From NCBI RefSeq assembly GCF_023078275.1, contig NC_062980.1, positions 13,906,783 through 13,970,782 on the forward strand: 64,000 nt of DNA, in the 5' to 3' direction. The position numbers were made by a program, and so were the translations under genes. Shown piece by piece: positions 47,601-55,148 of the stretch (its first letter is position 1; every line of letters begins with the position of its first letter). The notes under the pieces are model-generated. The model did no database searches and was not told where the DNA came from. It saw nothing but the letters and a program-made list of their open reading frames with translations. This stretch comes from Leguminivora glycinivorella. Lineage: Eukaryota > Arthropoda > Insecta > Lepidoptera > Tortricidae.

Positions 47601-50600
47601 CGTGCTAGAAAGGGTCGGCATATTGGGCTCGCGCGGCGGGTAAAATACCTAATTTCGCCCGACGCCGAAATGTTATAACGCTCCACAGACTGGTATTTGA
47701 CCCAAAAAGTTGGCCAAAATTATTTTAAAGTTCCATTGGCCTCCGAACCATTTGTTATTAAGATTTAAGGGTCAAGAAGGTAGAATAAACCGGCCAAGTG
47801 CGTGTCGGGCCACGCTCAGTGTAGGGTTCCGTAGTTTTCCGTTTTTTTTTTTAAACTACTGAACCTATCAAGTTCAAAATAATTTTTCTAAAAAGTTTTT
47901 ATTAAGTTCTACTTTTGTGATTTTTTTCATACTTTTTACACATATGGTTCAAAAGTTAGAGCGGGGGGGGGACACTTTTTTTTCCTTTATGAGTGATTAT
48001 TTCCGAAAATATTAATATTACCAAACAACGATTTTAGTAAACCCTTATTCATTTTTAAATACCTATCCAACAATATATCACACGTTGTGGTTGGAATGAA
48101 AAAAAAAATTTGTCCCCACTTTACATGTAGGGGGGGGTACCCTAACAAAACATTTTTTTCCACTTTTTATTTTACCATTTTGCCGGCGTGGTTGATATAT
48201 ATATTGGTACCAAATTTCAGCTTTCTAGTGCTACCGGTTACTGACATTATCCGCGGACGGACGGACGGACAGACAGACATGGCGAAACTATAAGGGTTCC
48301 TAGTTGACAAATTGAAAGTTGAAAGACATTAAATATTATATTTCAACTTTTATTACTTATTTTCTTCAAAGCTTACATTAGCTTTCTTCCAGGACATTTC
48401 TGTTTTATGTCTCTTGCTCCTGTCGCTCAACTCTAAGAAAGTCTTTTCAGGACGACCAGAACTGACTCCTGCTTTTGGTAGAGATATGCATCCTTTGAGC
48501 TACTCGATGCTGCTATCTAGGAATCTGGCACTTGTATTAAGAGCAGCTGTCCATTTTTGTTTAAACTAATGCTTGATGCGAGACAGTTTCAGCTTTATGT
48601 CAGCAATATTGTGGTCATTTTCCGTATATAGATTCAGTAATACTTGCTCCAAAAATTGCAACTTTTTGTTAAAAGTTGAGCTGTCTGAGCGTTCAATAAT
48701 AGCAAATAAATCATTCCTATATAATACCCGGATTCCAGAAGAACCTAAAACACAAAAACGTAAAAATAAGTAAAATCTCATGTACCGAGTAACGAATGTG
48801 CTTACGGAAAAAAATCACCAAAAATAGGCGGGTGCATTGGGGTGGCTATTCTGCACTTTATATTATAAAGGAAAGTCTATTCTTTCAACATGTCATTCAA
48901 ATGTTTGCTGGATAATGCTTGGTAACTTATTAAAAATTCCAATGTTCTTGAAAAACTTATCTTTTTATTTAAAATTTCCCGGTACTCACTTCTCAAGGGT
49001 ATTAATGAAGAAAATCAATTAATATTTAAGTAAAATTTAGTGTTAAATAAAGTACATACCTGGTTCTTCGCAATCCATATTAGAAACCAACACAAAACGG
49101 GCCAATCAAGGAATAACAAATTTTTGAAAACAATGAAATTCGAGTGCATCGAACAATCACGCAGACGCTTTCGGCGAACGGTAATTTTCGACTAAGCCTA
49201 CACGGGTGATAGATGACTTTAGCACGTGGTATTTTTTTTTTACTAGGTGGAGGGGTTATCCTAGTTTTAAGAAACAATGGTTAAGAAGGGGTACGGCGTA
49301 AATAAAAAAAATGGATTTTGGCCAGCTTTTGAGGCTCAATACCTGTCTGTGCGCTCTTAAAGAGATTACTATAGTATTTTATGGTAGTATTTTTACCTGT
49401 ATGATAACTAAGTTTATAAACTTCTTAAATTATTTTTGTATTATATCTAGACAAGGGTATTAATACCTTGTAACGAATTGGAAAGTCATTATTATGAAGC
49501 CATAAAACCAAAGATATGCGCAATTAAAAAAAACCTTTTATTGGGTATTAGTAGATTTGGTAGTAAAGTAACTTTGAATATTGACTGGTATTACCAAATT
49601 ATGACAGTGATGACGTCATTCAAATGATTTTGACAGTGGCAATAAGTGCGAGAGGGACACCAGCCACAACTTTACCCTCTCATGTGGACACACTTTTTGG
49701 CCTAACTACTCAATCTCGCTTAATATCTCTAAATCTATGTCACTACCAACTATTCTCATGCATTTGGCAGCTGGTTTAGATGGGGCCTGTTTGGCTGTGG
49801 TCTACGTATAAAGGTCTTTACTAGACCGTACCATACCATGACCGTGCTAGGAGCGTATCCGGCACGGAATTTTACGCGATACGGTCTATCTTGACCGCTG
49901 AAACGTATCGACGGCGTCTCATACCCGTATGGACCCCGTATGCACGTACTAAAGTCTTTGCGGTCATGGTATGGTACTTAACAGTCAACCAATTGGAACC
50001 CTAGGGCACTCTACAACCATGTCAAAATGACAAGCAGCAAGAGATTTCTTACAATCTGATTTAAAACGTCACTGTGACATAGTTCTACAGTGGCCTAGGA
50101 TTCCAATTAGTTGACTGTACGGTCTAGTGGGCAAAGACCTCAATATTATGAGGATATCTAGTGACTAGCGATAGCGATGTGTGATGTGTCCGCGTTCAAC
50201 CAGCGCGGCATGTGCTTCTATCAGGGGCCTAACCCAACACACTTCGAGGCGTACCGTTGATAAATATACCCCCATATTAATAAACGTTCACTAAAGTTAT
50301 CACAATCACACTAATACGTCGGAAAGGGACAAACTATTTTTATCGGTTTGATAACTTTAGTGAATGTTACTGAATATTCATATTCATATTCTTTATTTGT
50401 ATTAATCATACATTGTCATGGTTTCATACATTCATAGAACTTAGGTATTAAACAATAATAATTAGTATAAGTAGGTATGTCAGAAATGTGTACAGTAAAA
50501 TTTAAAAATAAAATTTAAGAATAAAATTTAAAAATAAAAAAATAAGGGGGATAAGGTCGATTCACAAGAGCTGGCAAGATTGGAACGAATGAGTGAATGA

Positions 50601-53600
50601 AAATATACATGTGTGTGACCAGTGCGACGGATTAACCAATAAAATTGTAGCTCTTGACAGTTTTACAGATGTCTATCTTATCTATACAACTCATACAAAG
50701 TTTTGTTCATTCCATTCATGCAAACTCTCATGAATGGACCTGTATCTATAGTGACCTTATTATACTAGAAAGAAACCACAACTAGATTGTACAAAACTAC
50801 CAAGTCATTGTTGTTTAAACCAGATACAATACCAGAGTAATATTAGGGTCATTCTTCTTTCTTAGCGATAGTAACTTCTTCCTCGTTCAAAAAATCGTCC
50901 AGTTTCGTTTTTTTTTTTTAGATACATGAAACTATGTTGCAATCGGCAATTTTTTTTGTGTATATTTTTTTGTGCAAAGCCTTTCAAGAGTCTTGGGAGA
51001 GCCGTGGCGCAGGCCGCCGCTTATTGGATAGCTGAGGCTTCGTTATGTTACAACTGATGAATCTGTTGTTCATTTTAGGAGGTCCTACGTACTGCTGTGT
51101 GGTTTGCGGTCGCACGCTACACACTAGTTCCGAGTTGGTTCAGCATCTTATTCAACATTGCGACGCTAATACTGCACTCAAGCGACAGCCTCAGGTAAAT
51201 ATTGGTAGAAAGTGCCACTAGGCATGAAGTTCACCATTTGTACGTATTTTTTGCTATATTTTTATATTATAATACTACGTCGGTGGCAAACATGCATACA
51301 GTTGATACAGTCCGCATGATGAAAAGCGGTCATCGTAACCTATGAACGACTGCAACTCAGGGCCCCCCCCCACATCTAGCGTCTCGCGAGCGTAGCGTCG
51401 GGCCAACTGTATGAAAAAAGACGTCGCGTCAACGTCGCACCGACACAGCGTCAGGCTTTGCAATACAGTTGGCCCGACGCTACGCTCGCGAGACGCCAGA
51501 TGTGGGGGGACCCTCAAGGAGTGTCACATGCGCGTTGCCAACCCATTAGAAGCTTGTACACTCCCTTTTGCGATGTTAAGTACACAGCAAAAAAGAGTGT
51601 ACAAGTTCCAAGGAGGGTTCGGGTTGCCGACGACTCAAAGGACAATAGACGGAACAAATATTTATGCAATAAAGTTTATACTTGTGCAATAAGGTATAGA
51701 TGTGCACGAATAGATGGCTTCCAGGCCATTATGCGCAAACGGACTGCTTCCCTTATGAGCCGCGTTCGTGAGAGCCCCAACAGCATTCTGAGTCTGGTGG
51801 CTAATAGGCTGGATTGTCCTATAGCAAGGCACTGGGATAGTCTCCATGTTCCCTAAATTCCTTAATTTATGTTCTGTACTTTAGTTCTTAAGCTTCGGAC
51901 ATTTGAATAGAATTTGCCTGCGCATGCTTGCAAATTTTAATGTTTTATAAATTATTGAATATTATTATTATTATTGGATGTTATACATTTTTATTTTTGA
52001 TTATAAGAATTATTGAGTTATCGAATTATTTGATGAATCAGTGCACAGTGAAATTGATTTAAATGTATATCCTTTATTTAATAATTTAATAAGGTATAAA
52101 GTATGAGTAAAGTAAAACTAAGGTTGTTTAACTTACCAAAACGGAGTGACTGCTGAATGTACGCGAGAGTTCTGTACATAATATTGTTCGTGGCGTCTGT
52201 TTGGGAATCTACCGTTAAAGCCGTATATATGTAGTGCGAAAAGATTTTCCTTTGTATTTTACCGGAAACTTTCGTATTTGTCATGCTAGTTCAAACAGTG
52301 TCAGTACGTCTTGTGCGGAGACTTACTGAAATAGCATGACACGTTCATACGTTTCCGTAAGAATACGAAGGAATTTTTTTTCGCACCACATCTGTATCTT
52401 TCATTTTTCTCACATTAGAGCGATCTCGCAAATGACGACCATTCTGTTTGAAAAAGCAAACGTCATGGAGAAGCATATACCTTAGAATATTCGATTTGCG
52501 CAATAGCCGCTCGGATTTCCTGATCATTACTAATCCTACAAAGCTTGAGACTGTTCTACGAAAAACAAATGATAATAGGGCTTAGACTTTTAGGTATTTA
52601 TATTTTTTAGATAGGTTTAGTTTTCTAAGTCTAGTATAATTTGTAGTATGTATTTCTTTCTAATAATAAAGAAAGTTTCTACAAAAATGATAATCAATAT
52701 TTATCTCAACAGACCGGCCCCCGAAAGTACAAGCGGCGGCGGAAAATGAAGTCCTCGCTGTCCCCGCGTCACTCCTGGGAGCGAGAGCGAGAGCGCGGCT
52801 CCCCGTCCCCCTCCCCCGCGCGCTCCCCCTCCCCGCCCGCGCCCGCCTCCCCGCCGCGCCGCCGCCGCCGCGCGCCGCCGCCGCGCCCCAAGATGATACA
52901 CACCGAGCCCGCGCGACCCAAGCCCAGACAGGTAACAGTATAGTAATAAGGGAAAAGTTAGAGTATGACCTGGTAAAATGGAACTTAATTGTGGTATGTT
53001 TGGGAGCGTTGCCCCGTGTCCACCGTACGCTTCCACAGCCCACTCTCGTCCGCCGCTCTATTAGCCCAAGATGATTCACATTCACACTGAGTCTAACCGA
53101 GCCGAGCCTAAACAGGTATACTATTAATAAGGGAAAAGTTAGGGTATGACCTAGTAGCGAGGAATTTACTCGTGATACTTCTGAGAGCGCCGCTCCTTGT
53201 CCCACGCGCGCTCCCCCGCCTCTCCTCCGCCGCCCCGGCTCGAGGCCGAGCGAAACCCAGACATGTAAAGTAAGAAACGGGAAGATTAGAATGTGATTCG
53301 GTAACAAGGAAACTTTCCCGTGGCACACCCGGGACTAAAAGTGCAAATACCCAGCCCGTTCGAGGGATGTTTTTTTTAGATCGTCTTTGTAGCCGCACAA
53401 AATCTGGTACGTGCCCTCACTTACCTAATAACAAAATCCTGTATGCTTATTAAACCAAATTAACCAAAACTTTATTACACAGACGCGAGGGCGGCGGCCG
53501 CCGCGGCACCCGGCCGACGACCTGCGCGCCATCGCGCCGCGCTCCCCCTCCCCCGCCGCCTCCCCCTCCGCGCCCTCCTCCCCGCTGGCCGAGCCGCAGG

Positions 53601-53686
53601 AGGGCGGGCCCTTCAAGTGCGAGATGTGCGCCGAGGAGTTCCCGCGCCGAGATGCTTTGTTACTCCACGTGCCGGTGCACATATGA
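20812..53686 (+). CDS. C2H2 zinc-finger protein, 11 fingers, 738 aa
   Basis: Probable nuclear DNA-binding regulator. Sixteen exons: 20812-20871, 20957-21031, 21441-21610, 22626-22713, 23351-23564, 24814-24902, 25507-25731, 26174-26318, 27285-27444, 28327-28458, 40127-40200, 41195-41332, 42278-42385, 51079-51194, 52713-52931, 53483-53686. All have GT/AG sites and phases close to 738 codons plus TGA. Residues 1-130 are acidic and include VTEEVITDDW, reminiscent of ZFX/ZFY activation domains. Fingers start near residues 142, 170, 290, 316, 385, 425, 470, 501, 529, 566 and 715; several span exon joins. Exon 6 has a basic PKKKRGRRKK patch (likely NLS or AT-hook-like). Exons 7, 15 and 16 are GC-rich and encode P/R/S-rich linkers. 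Introns contain repeated copies of exon ends. The orthologue name is unknown to me. Confidence 0.88.
21611..22625 (+). other. zinc-finger gene intron 3
   Basis: AT-rich intron with one probable MITE (22325-22465); otherwise I see no recognised element. Confidence 0.5.
22325..22465. mobile_element. imperfect MITE
   Basis: GAGCGTGCACGGGAAACGTC near 22327 and its diverged complement ending ACACGTTCGCG near 22458 face each other, with CTTTGTTGA / TGACAAAG inside. Confidence 0.45.
23565..23897 (+). pseudogene. two tandem copies of the exon 5 end
   Basis: Each unit (166-167 bp) contains adjoining intron plus the last ~120 bp of exon 5 (CNLCGVRY finger through the splice donor G|GTTAGT). Copies end at 23731 and 23897. 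The start of exon 5 and its acceptor are missing, so the copies are probably not used alone. The cysteines and histidines of the copied finger are intact. Confidence 0.85.
24130..24258. mobile_element. TTAA-flanked MITE (piggyBac-like)
   Basis: Starts TTAACACTTTCG and ends CGAAAGTGTTAA, so the TTAA target is at both ends. About 130 bp, non-coding, in intron 5. Confidence 0.65.
24259..24813 (+). other. zinc-finger gene intron 5, remainder
   Basis: AT-rich, no element recognised, ending in acceptor TTTGTTACAG. Confidence 0.5.
25130..25451. mobile_element. imperfect palindromic element in intron 6
   Basis: AGCATTTCTTTTTTTTGCCA near 25138 and the complement ending GAAATGCTCCC near 25450 enclose matching blocks such as CAGAATCAC and GTTACTTT/GGTAACAAAA. 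A diverged foldback. Confidence 0.6.
25732..26028 (+). pseudogene. two tandem copies of the exon 7 end
   Basis: Units of 152 and 145 bp repeat the exon 7 part from GAGCCTGAA to the finger half ending TCTAGG|GT. The first copy has an acceptor-like CTCCTTAG but an early in-frame TAA; the second has lost a base in AAAAGGCGCTG, shifting the frame. Both donors (GTAAGT, GTGAGT) look usable. Confidence 0.85.
26319..27284 (+). other. intron 8 with LINE-tail and THAP remnants
   Basis: 26340-26560 has a + frame with NSLPASI and KDEKAPFGRARS-like text resembling a LINE end. A THAP-like start is at 26626. 26920-26965 carries a TAGGAGGTTCTCTCTGATCG stretch also seen as a moth repeat. No intact gene. Confidence 0.4.
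26626..26703 (+). pseudogene. THAP-domain start remnant
   Basis: ATG opens MSTCSVKWCGKVTRSS and runs to DVITFH, the same layout as the THAP exon at 4745 (C-x4-C, then ITFH). The splice donor expected after FHR is absent and the frame continues into non-coding DNA. Confidence 0.5.
27445..28066 (+). pseudogene. four tandem copies of the exon 9 end
   Basis: Units of 149, 149, about 160 and about 164 bp repeat the finger half FCQDCGVAFQRADLLRRHQA and adjoining intron. Copies 1 and 2 keep the donor CACAG|GTAGTA; copy 3 reads CACTGATAG and lacks it; copy 4 reads CACAT|GTAATA. With exon 9 itself this makes five units. Confidence 0.88.
28158..28284. mobile_element. MITE, GGCCGGTTGCATC family, copy 2
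   Basis: TAAGGGCCGTTTGCATCAAA to CGATGCAACTGGCCCTTA. It ends 42 bp before exon 10. Confidence 0.75.
28514..28633 (+). pseudogene. exon 10b: duplicated exon with matched splice sites
   Basis: Full-length copy of exon 10 with its own acceptor (TTATTGTCGACAG) and donor (TTCAG|GTATTG). Both ends are phase 2 like exon 10, so including, skipping or swapping it keeps the frame. It has lost 12 bp that encode ERHA around the last zinc-binding histidine, leaving CDVC...H-ADRP, so the finger should not fold normally. It may be an alternative exon or a dead copy. Confidence 0.75.
29911..30707 (-). pseudogene. non-LTR reverse transcriptase fragment
   Basis: A 225-codon frame (30707-30030) carries RT motifs GLRQGGSMSPALFSVYMDGL and YADDM with downstream MRKLLAECERYA and PDKSEFML. 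Near 30090 the frame shifts, and the text continues in another frame through RDLRVQYNTYYV to about 29911. No endonuclease domain or start is present, so it is a 5'-truncated LINE copy. Confidence 0.85.
30848..30991 (+). pseudogene. LINE C-terminus (RTE-like)
   Basis: A 48-codon frame beginning RGRGRPRQRWRDDLDDF and ending FAQQWDTPIG-TAA matches the usual end of RTE-type lepidopteran LINE ORFs. It is followed by an (AG)n run. Opposite strand to the fragment at 30707. Confidence 0.75.
31700..32035 (-). repeat. repeat with tRNA-like segment
   Basis: Minus strand near 31805-31715 reads GCTTAGCTCAGTCGTACGAG (A-box) and GGGTTTCGAATCCC (B-box). The adjoining body with CCCGAAAACCCCCACATAAC (plus strand) is a known moth interspersed repeat. 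It is a SINE-like unit, not a functional tRNA gene. Confidence 0.6.
32129..33626 (+). other. intron 10 segment
   Basis: Contains an (AT)n(GT)n microsatellite at 32628-32670, a SINE (32703-32900) and CG-rich sequence near 33150-33200. No gene seen. Confidence 0.5.
32703..32900 (-). repeat. tRNA-derived SINE, truncated
   Basis: Same family as 3231: GGACACCTTACACAGATCAA near 32703, CATGACTCAGGAACAAATAT near 32821 and CGGGATTCGAACCCAGGA near 32873, where it breaks off before the A-box. Confidence 0.8.
34077..35360. mobile_element. pogo/Tc1-like nonautonomous element nested in the hAT
   Basis: Ends CAGTAGAGTCC and GGACTCTACTG followed by TA, with internal repeats of the TIR theme (GGTATAACGACGCCCAAGG). 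The family is inferred from the ends. No intact transposase was seen. Confidence 0.7.
34577..34682. mobile_element. 106-bp MITE nested in the pogo-like element
   Basis: TATCTGTGGGTCTAGTG and CACTAGACCCACAGATA ends. Third nesting level at this site. Confidence 0.75.
36085..36226 (+). repeat. LINE 3' tail ending (GATT)n
   Basis: TATTGCCATGGCCTACCGGG and the terminal ATTGATTGATTGATT run resemble a non-LTR tail. No ORF upstream. Confidence 0.45.
36227..37237 (+). other. intron 10 segment without recognised features
   Basis: No convincing gene or repeat. Short minus-strand frames (37155-36663) have no recognisable domain. Confidence 0.4.
37238..37460. mobile_element. palindromic MITE
   Basis: TTTCAAATACGAAGGCCCGA near 37247 and the complementary TCGGGCCTTCGTATTTGAAA near 37434 form TIRs of about 50 bp with TATAGTC ends. 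Confidence 0.8.
38364..38570 (+). repeat. 70-74-bp tandem repeat, three units
   Basis: ATGATATCTGATGATGATGG recurs at 38368, 38442 and 38512. Each unit starts a short frame ISDDDGYEPSD, perhaps the decayed N-terminus of a transposase; function unknown. Confidence 0.7.
39089..39158 (-). repeat. tRNA-like head of the lepidopteran SINE
   Basis: CCGGGATTCGAACCCAGGAC and CACTACCGACTGAGCCAGAC are complements of B- and A-boxes. Only the head is present. Confidence 0.7.
39336..39937 (-). CDS. two-exon THAP mini-ORF, 60 aa
   Basis: Exons 39937-39861 and 39441-39336 on minus, joined in phase 2 with donor CCG|GTAAGT and acceptor TTATTCCAG. The protein starts MPKCSVKKCKNN, crosses the join at YFRFPKQDVEREKW and ends ERNYVE-TAA. 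C-x4-C, FP and W fit the first half of a THAP zinc-binding domain, but the C-x2-H pair and the AVPTIF-like end are missing, so DNA binding is doubtful. AATAAA overlaps the stop. It lies antisense in intron 10 of the zinc-finger gene. It may be a transposon remnant with a surviving spliced frame. Confidence 0.55.
39545..39625 (-). repeat. LINE 3' tail fragment
   Basis: Minus strand reads TGGACCAATAAGTCTGAAAT, a common non-LTR tail motif, within the intron of the THAP mini-ORF. Confidence 0.4.
40420..41105. mobile_element. 686-bp nonautonomous DNA element, CACCGTGTTTC family, copy 1
   Basis: Starts CACCGTGTTTCACTTAACAC and ends ACCGGAAACACGTTG with TA at both sides. A close copy is at 59310-59989. 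Non-coding, in intron 11. Confidence 0.85.
41333..41728 (+). pseudogene. three 132-bp copies of the exon 12 end, frame kept open
   Basis: Units start at 41333, 41465 and 41597 (period exactly 132 bp). Each repeats intron start plus the finger CRFCCKAFADSGTLRKHERI. Because 132 is divisible by three and no stop falls in the units, reading on from exon 12 without splicing adds three more complete fingers before a TGA at 41767-41769. The first two copies keep the donor ACGG|GTAGGC; the last reads ACGGTTAGGT, losing it. Confidence 0.88.
41862..42092. mobile_element. 231-bp palindromic MITE
   Basis: GGTGAATCAACTTTTTCTTA and the complement ending AAAAAGTTGATTCACC, with long matching arms through CCAGCGTGACTCGGG. 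Confidence 0.8.
42120..42260. mobile_element. MITE abutting exon 13
   Basis: TIRs of about 43 bp: AGTGCGTTTTCACATTATCC and GGATAATGTGAAAACGCACT, with an inner CCGATATCGG palindrome. It ends 17 bp before exon 13, and its edge includes CTAAC, a branch-point match. Confidence 0.85.
42386..43999 (+). other. intron 13, left part
   Basis: 42493-42558 is a dispersed repeat also found reversed near 49650-49705 (AAAGTGTGTCCACATGAGAG). 43437-43620 holds two ~119-bp units around GATCTGATGATGGAGCCAGA. 43625-43760 is rich in GATTAC. 43795-43880 looks like a LINE tail ending (ATTC)n. No gene. Confidence 0.5.
44000..45476 (+). repeat. 100-bp satellite array with orientation switch
   Basis: About thirteen units of TGCTGACTGTCACTTTGACA ... 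AAAATTAATGACCAAT at 100-bp spacing, strongly homogenised from 44000 to about 45000 and more diverged after. Near 45265 the units flip to the opposite strand, continuing to 45476. Confidence 0.9.
45477..46421 (+). pseudogene. 5'-truncated LINE inserted in the satellite
   Basis: Frame 45485-45985 reads FLGITLDSKLQWGPHIATLS and SYFHSIMSYGILLWGSA, then LQKRAIRAIYKMNHRDS, the C-terminal part of a Jockey/CR1-type reverse transcriptase. A frameshift near 45970 moves the end (LPNAITELSFNRFKHYVKRI) to another frame, stopping at 46131. AATAAAG and a (GATT)n tail follow. AAAGT flanks both sides (45472-45476 and 46422-46426) as target duplication. Confidence 0.85.
46422..46995 (-). repeat. satellite array, inverted part
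   Basis: About five to six units of the same 100-bp repeat in reverse orientation, continuing the 45265-45476 block across the LINE insertion. Confidence 0.88.
46996..47785 (+). other. intron 13 segment
   Basis: AT-rich, no gene or recognised element. Confidence 0.4.
47786..48312 (+). repeat. lepidopteran 'GGCCAAGTGCGTGTCGGG' repeat
   Basis: Starts ACCGGCCAAGTGCGTGTCGG with AGGGTTCCGTAG and ends ACGGACAGACAGACATGGCG followed by AACTATAAGGGTTCC. A very common full-length-looking moth interspersed repeat, about 520 bp. Confidence 0.7.
48354..49078 (-). pseudogene. two-exon gene relic with two in-frame TAG stops
   Basis: Exon 1 (49078-49060) reads MDCEEP and splices (CCAG|GTATGT; acceptor TTTTAG) to exon 2 from 48744, continuing GSSGIRVLYRNDLF. 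TAG at 48568-48566 ends a 71-codon-like frame. The same frame then continues FKQKWTAALNTSARFLDSSI, a second TAG, then GRPEKTFLELSDRSKRHKT and ends TAA at 48354. The GRP-K-F-SDRSKRRKT motif is familiar from uncharacterised arthropod transposon-associated proteins. Likely a decayed gene; readthrough is the alternative. Confidence 0.65.
49079..49811 (+). other. intron 13 segment
   Basis: 49650-49705 is the reversed copy of the dispersed repeat at 42493. Otherwise AT-rich with no gene. Confidence 0.4.
49812..50140. mobile_element. MITE with AGGTCTTT ends, carrying a nested MITE
   Basis: AGGTCTTTACTAGACCGTAC with CATACCATGACCG on the left; the complement CGGTCATGGTATGGTAC and, after the insertion, GGTCTAGTGGGCAAAGACCT on the right. 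Confidence 0.75.
49981..50117. mobile_element. TA-target MITE, CAGTCAAC family, copy 2
   Basis: ACAGTCAACCAATTGGAACC to TTCCAATTAGTTGACTG, same family as 17387-17516 and again inside another MITE. Confidence 0.8.
50176..50218 (+). pseudogene. fragment resembling exon 13
   Basis: CGCGTTCAACCAGCGCG (50191-50207) is identical to 17 bases of exon 13, and flanking bases read CDVSAFNQRG against the exon's CAVCPRAFNQRV. Isolated and short, 7.8 kb from exon 13. Confidence 0.5.
50273..50382. mobile_element. short MITE
   Basis: ACGTTCACTAAAGTTATCAC and TTGATAACTTTAGTGAATGT face each other over about 110 bp. Confidence 0.7.
50383..51078 (+). other. intron 13 right end
   Basis: AT-rich with A-rich reiterations near 50500; no gene. 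Confidence 0.4.
51278..51690 (+). repeat. 'CGTCGGTGGCAAAC' repeat, split copy
   Basis: TACGTCGGTGGCAAACATGC to the CTCAAGGAGTGTCACATGCG part, interrupted at 51360-51512. Confidence 0.7.
51360..51512. mobile_element. 153-bp MITE with ~50-bp TIRs
   Basis: CTCA duplicated at 51356-51359 and 51513-51516. TIRs share CACATCT, GCGTCTCGCGAGCGTAGCG and GGGCCAACTGTAT. The empty site is known from the intact copy at 7388. Confidence 0.88.
51690..51856 (+). pseudogene. LINE C-terminal fragment
   Basis: Frame reads DGFQAIMRKRTASLMSRVRE then LSLVANRLDCPIARHWDSLH and stops, the end of an RT-type LINE ORF found widely in Lepidoptera. It may be the same kind as the RT fragment at 30707. Confidence 0.7.
51857..52712 (+). 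other. intron 14 with inverted repeat
   Basis: GTGCGAAAAGATTTTCCTTT near 52233 and the diverged complement ending TTTTTTTTCGCAC near 52384 form a ~180-bp hairpin-like MITE around TCATGCTA. No gene. Confidence 0.5.
52932..53345 (+). pseudogene. two decayed copies of the exon 15 end
   Basis: After the exon 15 donor, intron text AATAAGGGAAAAGTTAG recurs at 52948 and 53129, and a diverged form (GAAACGGGAAGATTAG) at 53274. Copies end AGCCTAAACAG|GTATAC near 53115 and AAACCCAGACAT|GTAAAG near 53267. Proline/arginine-rich coding text is scrambled by indels. Confidence 0.75.
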
Positions 53687-55148
53687 CGGAGTCGGCCGAA
53701 GCGGCGGCGCCCGCGCGGGAAGAGAGCCTGAGCTGTGAGTCTCGGAAATGTGTATAGTGTAGCGTACTACTATGATTGATATAGCGTCCTCTTTCAGATA
53801 TCGATAGAAGAAAAAACTGTACTAACAGCAACACTCTTAGCTAACCATCGTCAAACGACGTCTAGCGTTTATGCCCTTGTAATAAGAATTACAAATGTAC
53901 AGCTAACAGTGTTGCTAATGCATCGTACCACCATTAGTTATGGCGATCGAGAAGTTTCCGTAGCGACCTTACGGGTGGTAGGAACCTGTATAATATTCGC
54001 CCAAAAATCGGATGTGACTAGTTAGCCAAGTGTCATAGAACTTACTAAAAGTCTATTTTTTCCTTGTAAATGCTCACCGAGGTAGATTTGCCGATACTTA
54101 GTAAACCTCCCTCCATCCTATAATGAACTCAAGTCGAAGACTGATATCGCTTCGCAATAATTTAGCGATTATACCTTAAAGTAGCTATACATGTTTGTAG
54201 TTAGATTGCCTTTTTGCGTGTCAAATAAAATGGCCTTAGAATCAAATCTTGTCAACCCAATTATAACCGTATTCTAGTTACATTCGTCTTTCCTACGAAA
54301 AAGGGCTCGTTTTGCAGGAAGCAAAGCATTACATAACAGAAGTGCCTATCACACAATTGATCCTTTTTTCGTAAGATCGACCAAAATAGCCATTTAATGA
54401 ATGTAAACCCGAAATAAGTAAATATATTTCAGCCGCGATCGATCGGTTACAGTAATTAAGGGTTATAACAATAGTTGAAAATTAGATGTAAATGATGCAC
54501 GAATATTCTGAATAAGTAGTTAAAAAGGTAATGTGAACATATATTTTCTATCTCTCTTGCATTTTGAAATCTGCCTAAATTACTGTCAGTCTTATGGAAA
54601 AATAGTAATTATAAGTCAGTGTCAATTCAATTAATGTAAAATAAATAGCAGAAATGAAGTGAATTTCCTTTATTTCCAGAATTAATGTAATAGTCACAGA
54701 AACGTGACCGTCTTTTACAAATTGTAAGATATTTTGATGAAAGCTGGGCTTACTGTGTGACATATCTATAAGCAAATTAAATATTAATATGTACTAGAAA
54801 ATATTCATATTGGGCCACAAAATTACAATATTAATATGGTTGCTGTCTAGTAATATGTTGTTTATCTTAATACCTATATAATTTTGTTTACGGATATCCA
54901 TTTGGTCAGCCAAAAATATAGTACTCTCTGGTACCACAAATTTTTGTATGTTCATTGTTACGACATGATTATTTAGTCTTTAATAGACCATGATAGACAA
55001 ATGTGGGTGCAACAGGCACCCTAGAGGGAAATCTACCATATATAATGCAATAAAAGGCACTTATTCATTATCAAAATGTGTTCACCAAGAGTAAATGGTA
55101 TTGGTTTACTCAGACACGACTAAACATGAAGACTGTCGAATTTCATGT

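Noticed and set aside
52660..53834. Long minus-strand ORFs opposite exons 15 and 16
   Set aside because: Antisense shadows of GC-rich coding sequence; the plus-strand exons are fixed by splice phase and finger motifs.
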